Positions 63,733 to 64,000 of a stretch of 64,000 nucleotides of DNA are shown in pieces. The position numbers and the translations under genes are program-made. The notes beneath the pieces were generated by a model. It had not been told where the DNA came from. It searched no databases and saw only the letters and a list, made by a program, of their open reading frames with translations. The stretch spans positions 1 through 64,000 of the forward strand of contig CALLPN010000028.1 in NCBI GenBank assembly GCA_938015435.1, written 5' to 3'. This stretch comes from an uncultured Saprospiraceae bacterium (lineage in GTDB: Bacteria > Bacteroidota > Bacteroidia > Chitinophagales > Saprospiraceae). Position 1 is the first letter of the stretch. Every line of letters starts with the position of its first letter.

Positions 63733-64000
63733 ATGAAAAATTTGATCTTCTTAATTATCGTTTTTGTCATTTCGTCTTGTAGTCCACCAGAAACGGAGAC
63801 TGATGTATGTATAGACAATATGATTCAAATGCTAGAAATGGAACATTACAATGGTGTAATCGAGAGCGAATGTCAAGATTATCTTCTTTGGTTTATACAC
63901 GAAGGCAGCGATTACTTTATGTATGATAATCCTTGTGCTGACATAGCGCTACATCTTTGGGATTGCGAGAAAGTCGATATCTGCGCAGATAACTCAAATC
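63733..64000 (+). CDS. Lipoprotein, truncated by window edge
   Basis: The open frame MKNLIFLIIVFVISSCSPPE starts a lipoprotein (lipobox ISSC) and remains open to the end of the window (89 codons). The mature part is acidic and Cys-rich: VCIDNMIQMLEMEHYNG, ESECQDYLLWF, NPCADIALHLWDCEKVDIC, so five Cys in about 70 residues, probably paired. I do not recognise a family. It is missing from the ORF track because it has no stop in the window. It is transcribed divergently from the DUF6438 gene. Confidence 0.65.
   Translation, partial: MKNLIFLIIVFVISSCSPPETETDVCIDNMIQMLEMEHYNGVIESECQDYLLWFIHEGSDYFMYDNPCADIALHLWDCEKVDICADNSN

Overview
The window is a low-G+C chromosomal segment of a member of the Bacteroidota, most likely a Saprospira-like marine lineage. 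The evidence is the number of secreted proteins ending in a type IX secretion (T9SS) 'PNP' sorting tail, the lipoboxes on many proteins, FecI/FecR/TonB-receptor signalling, SecD-SecF fused in one protein, paired DUF1800/DUF1501 genes, and MopE-type Asp/Cys-rich repeats. No rRNA, tRNA or CRISPR was recognised. All calls come from reading the sequence; no database search was run.

Left third (1-13.9 kb): a decayed, mobile-element-rich zone. Three broken copies of one IS481-family element and two internally deleted group II introns lie between redox and small-molecule genes. Intact genes are a Crp/Fnr regulator, a DJ-1/PfpI lipoprotein, a cupin, the ergothioneine pair egtB-egtD, an NmrA-type oxidoreductase and an outer-membrane barrel. 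Pseudogenes include two ACT_3 proteins, a DJ-1 fragment, an MsrQ-like membrane protein and an aspartate/glutamate racemase. The order DJ-1 then ACT_3 occurs twice, which indicates an old tandem duplication later split by an IS481 copy.

Middle (13.9-40 kb): an export-oriented region. It holds an M43-type metalloprotease, a YHYH lipoprotein, two di-haem cytochrome c peroxidases, a sulfatase, a DUF1800/DUF1501 pair and a vanadium-haloperoxidase-like enzyme. Its centre is unusual: a TPR-CHAT protein with an apparently intact His/Cys dyad sits between two very large secreted paralogues. Each paralogue has a C25 (gingipain-like) caspase-fold region that appears to have lost catalytic residues, then 10-11 MopE repeats, two copies of an unrecognised Cys-containing domain, and a T9SS tail. 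This is the best candidate for an undescribed system.

Right part (40-64 kb): regulation, envelope and housekeeping. Two divergent ECF sigma factors are followed on one side by a four-repeat lipoprotein. On the other side come a HEXXH lipoprotein, FecR, an STN-type TonB receptor and an NHL/SMP-30-like lipoprotein. Next are a second TonB receptor, an M56-M23 fusion with a BlaI-type repressor and a perfect palindromic operator candidate, secDF, a methionine gamma-lyase-like enzyme, a tiny HTH protein, glutamate dehydrogenase, CcmD-like and CcsA-like cytochrome c biogenesis genes, a DUF6438 lipoprotein and a truncated lipoprotein at the window edge. Several good intrinsic terminators separate these units.
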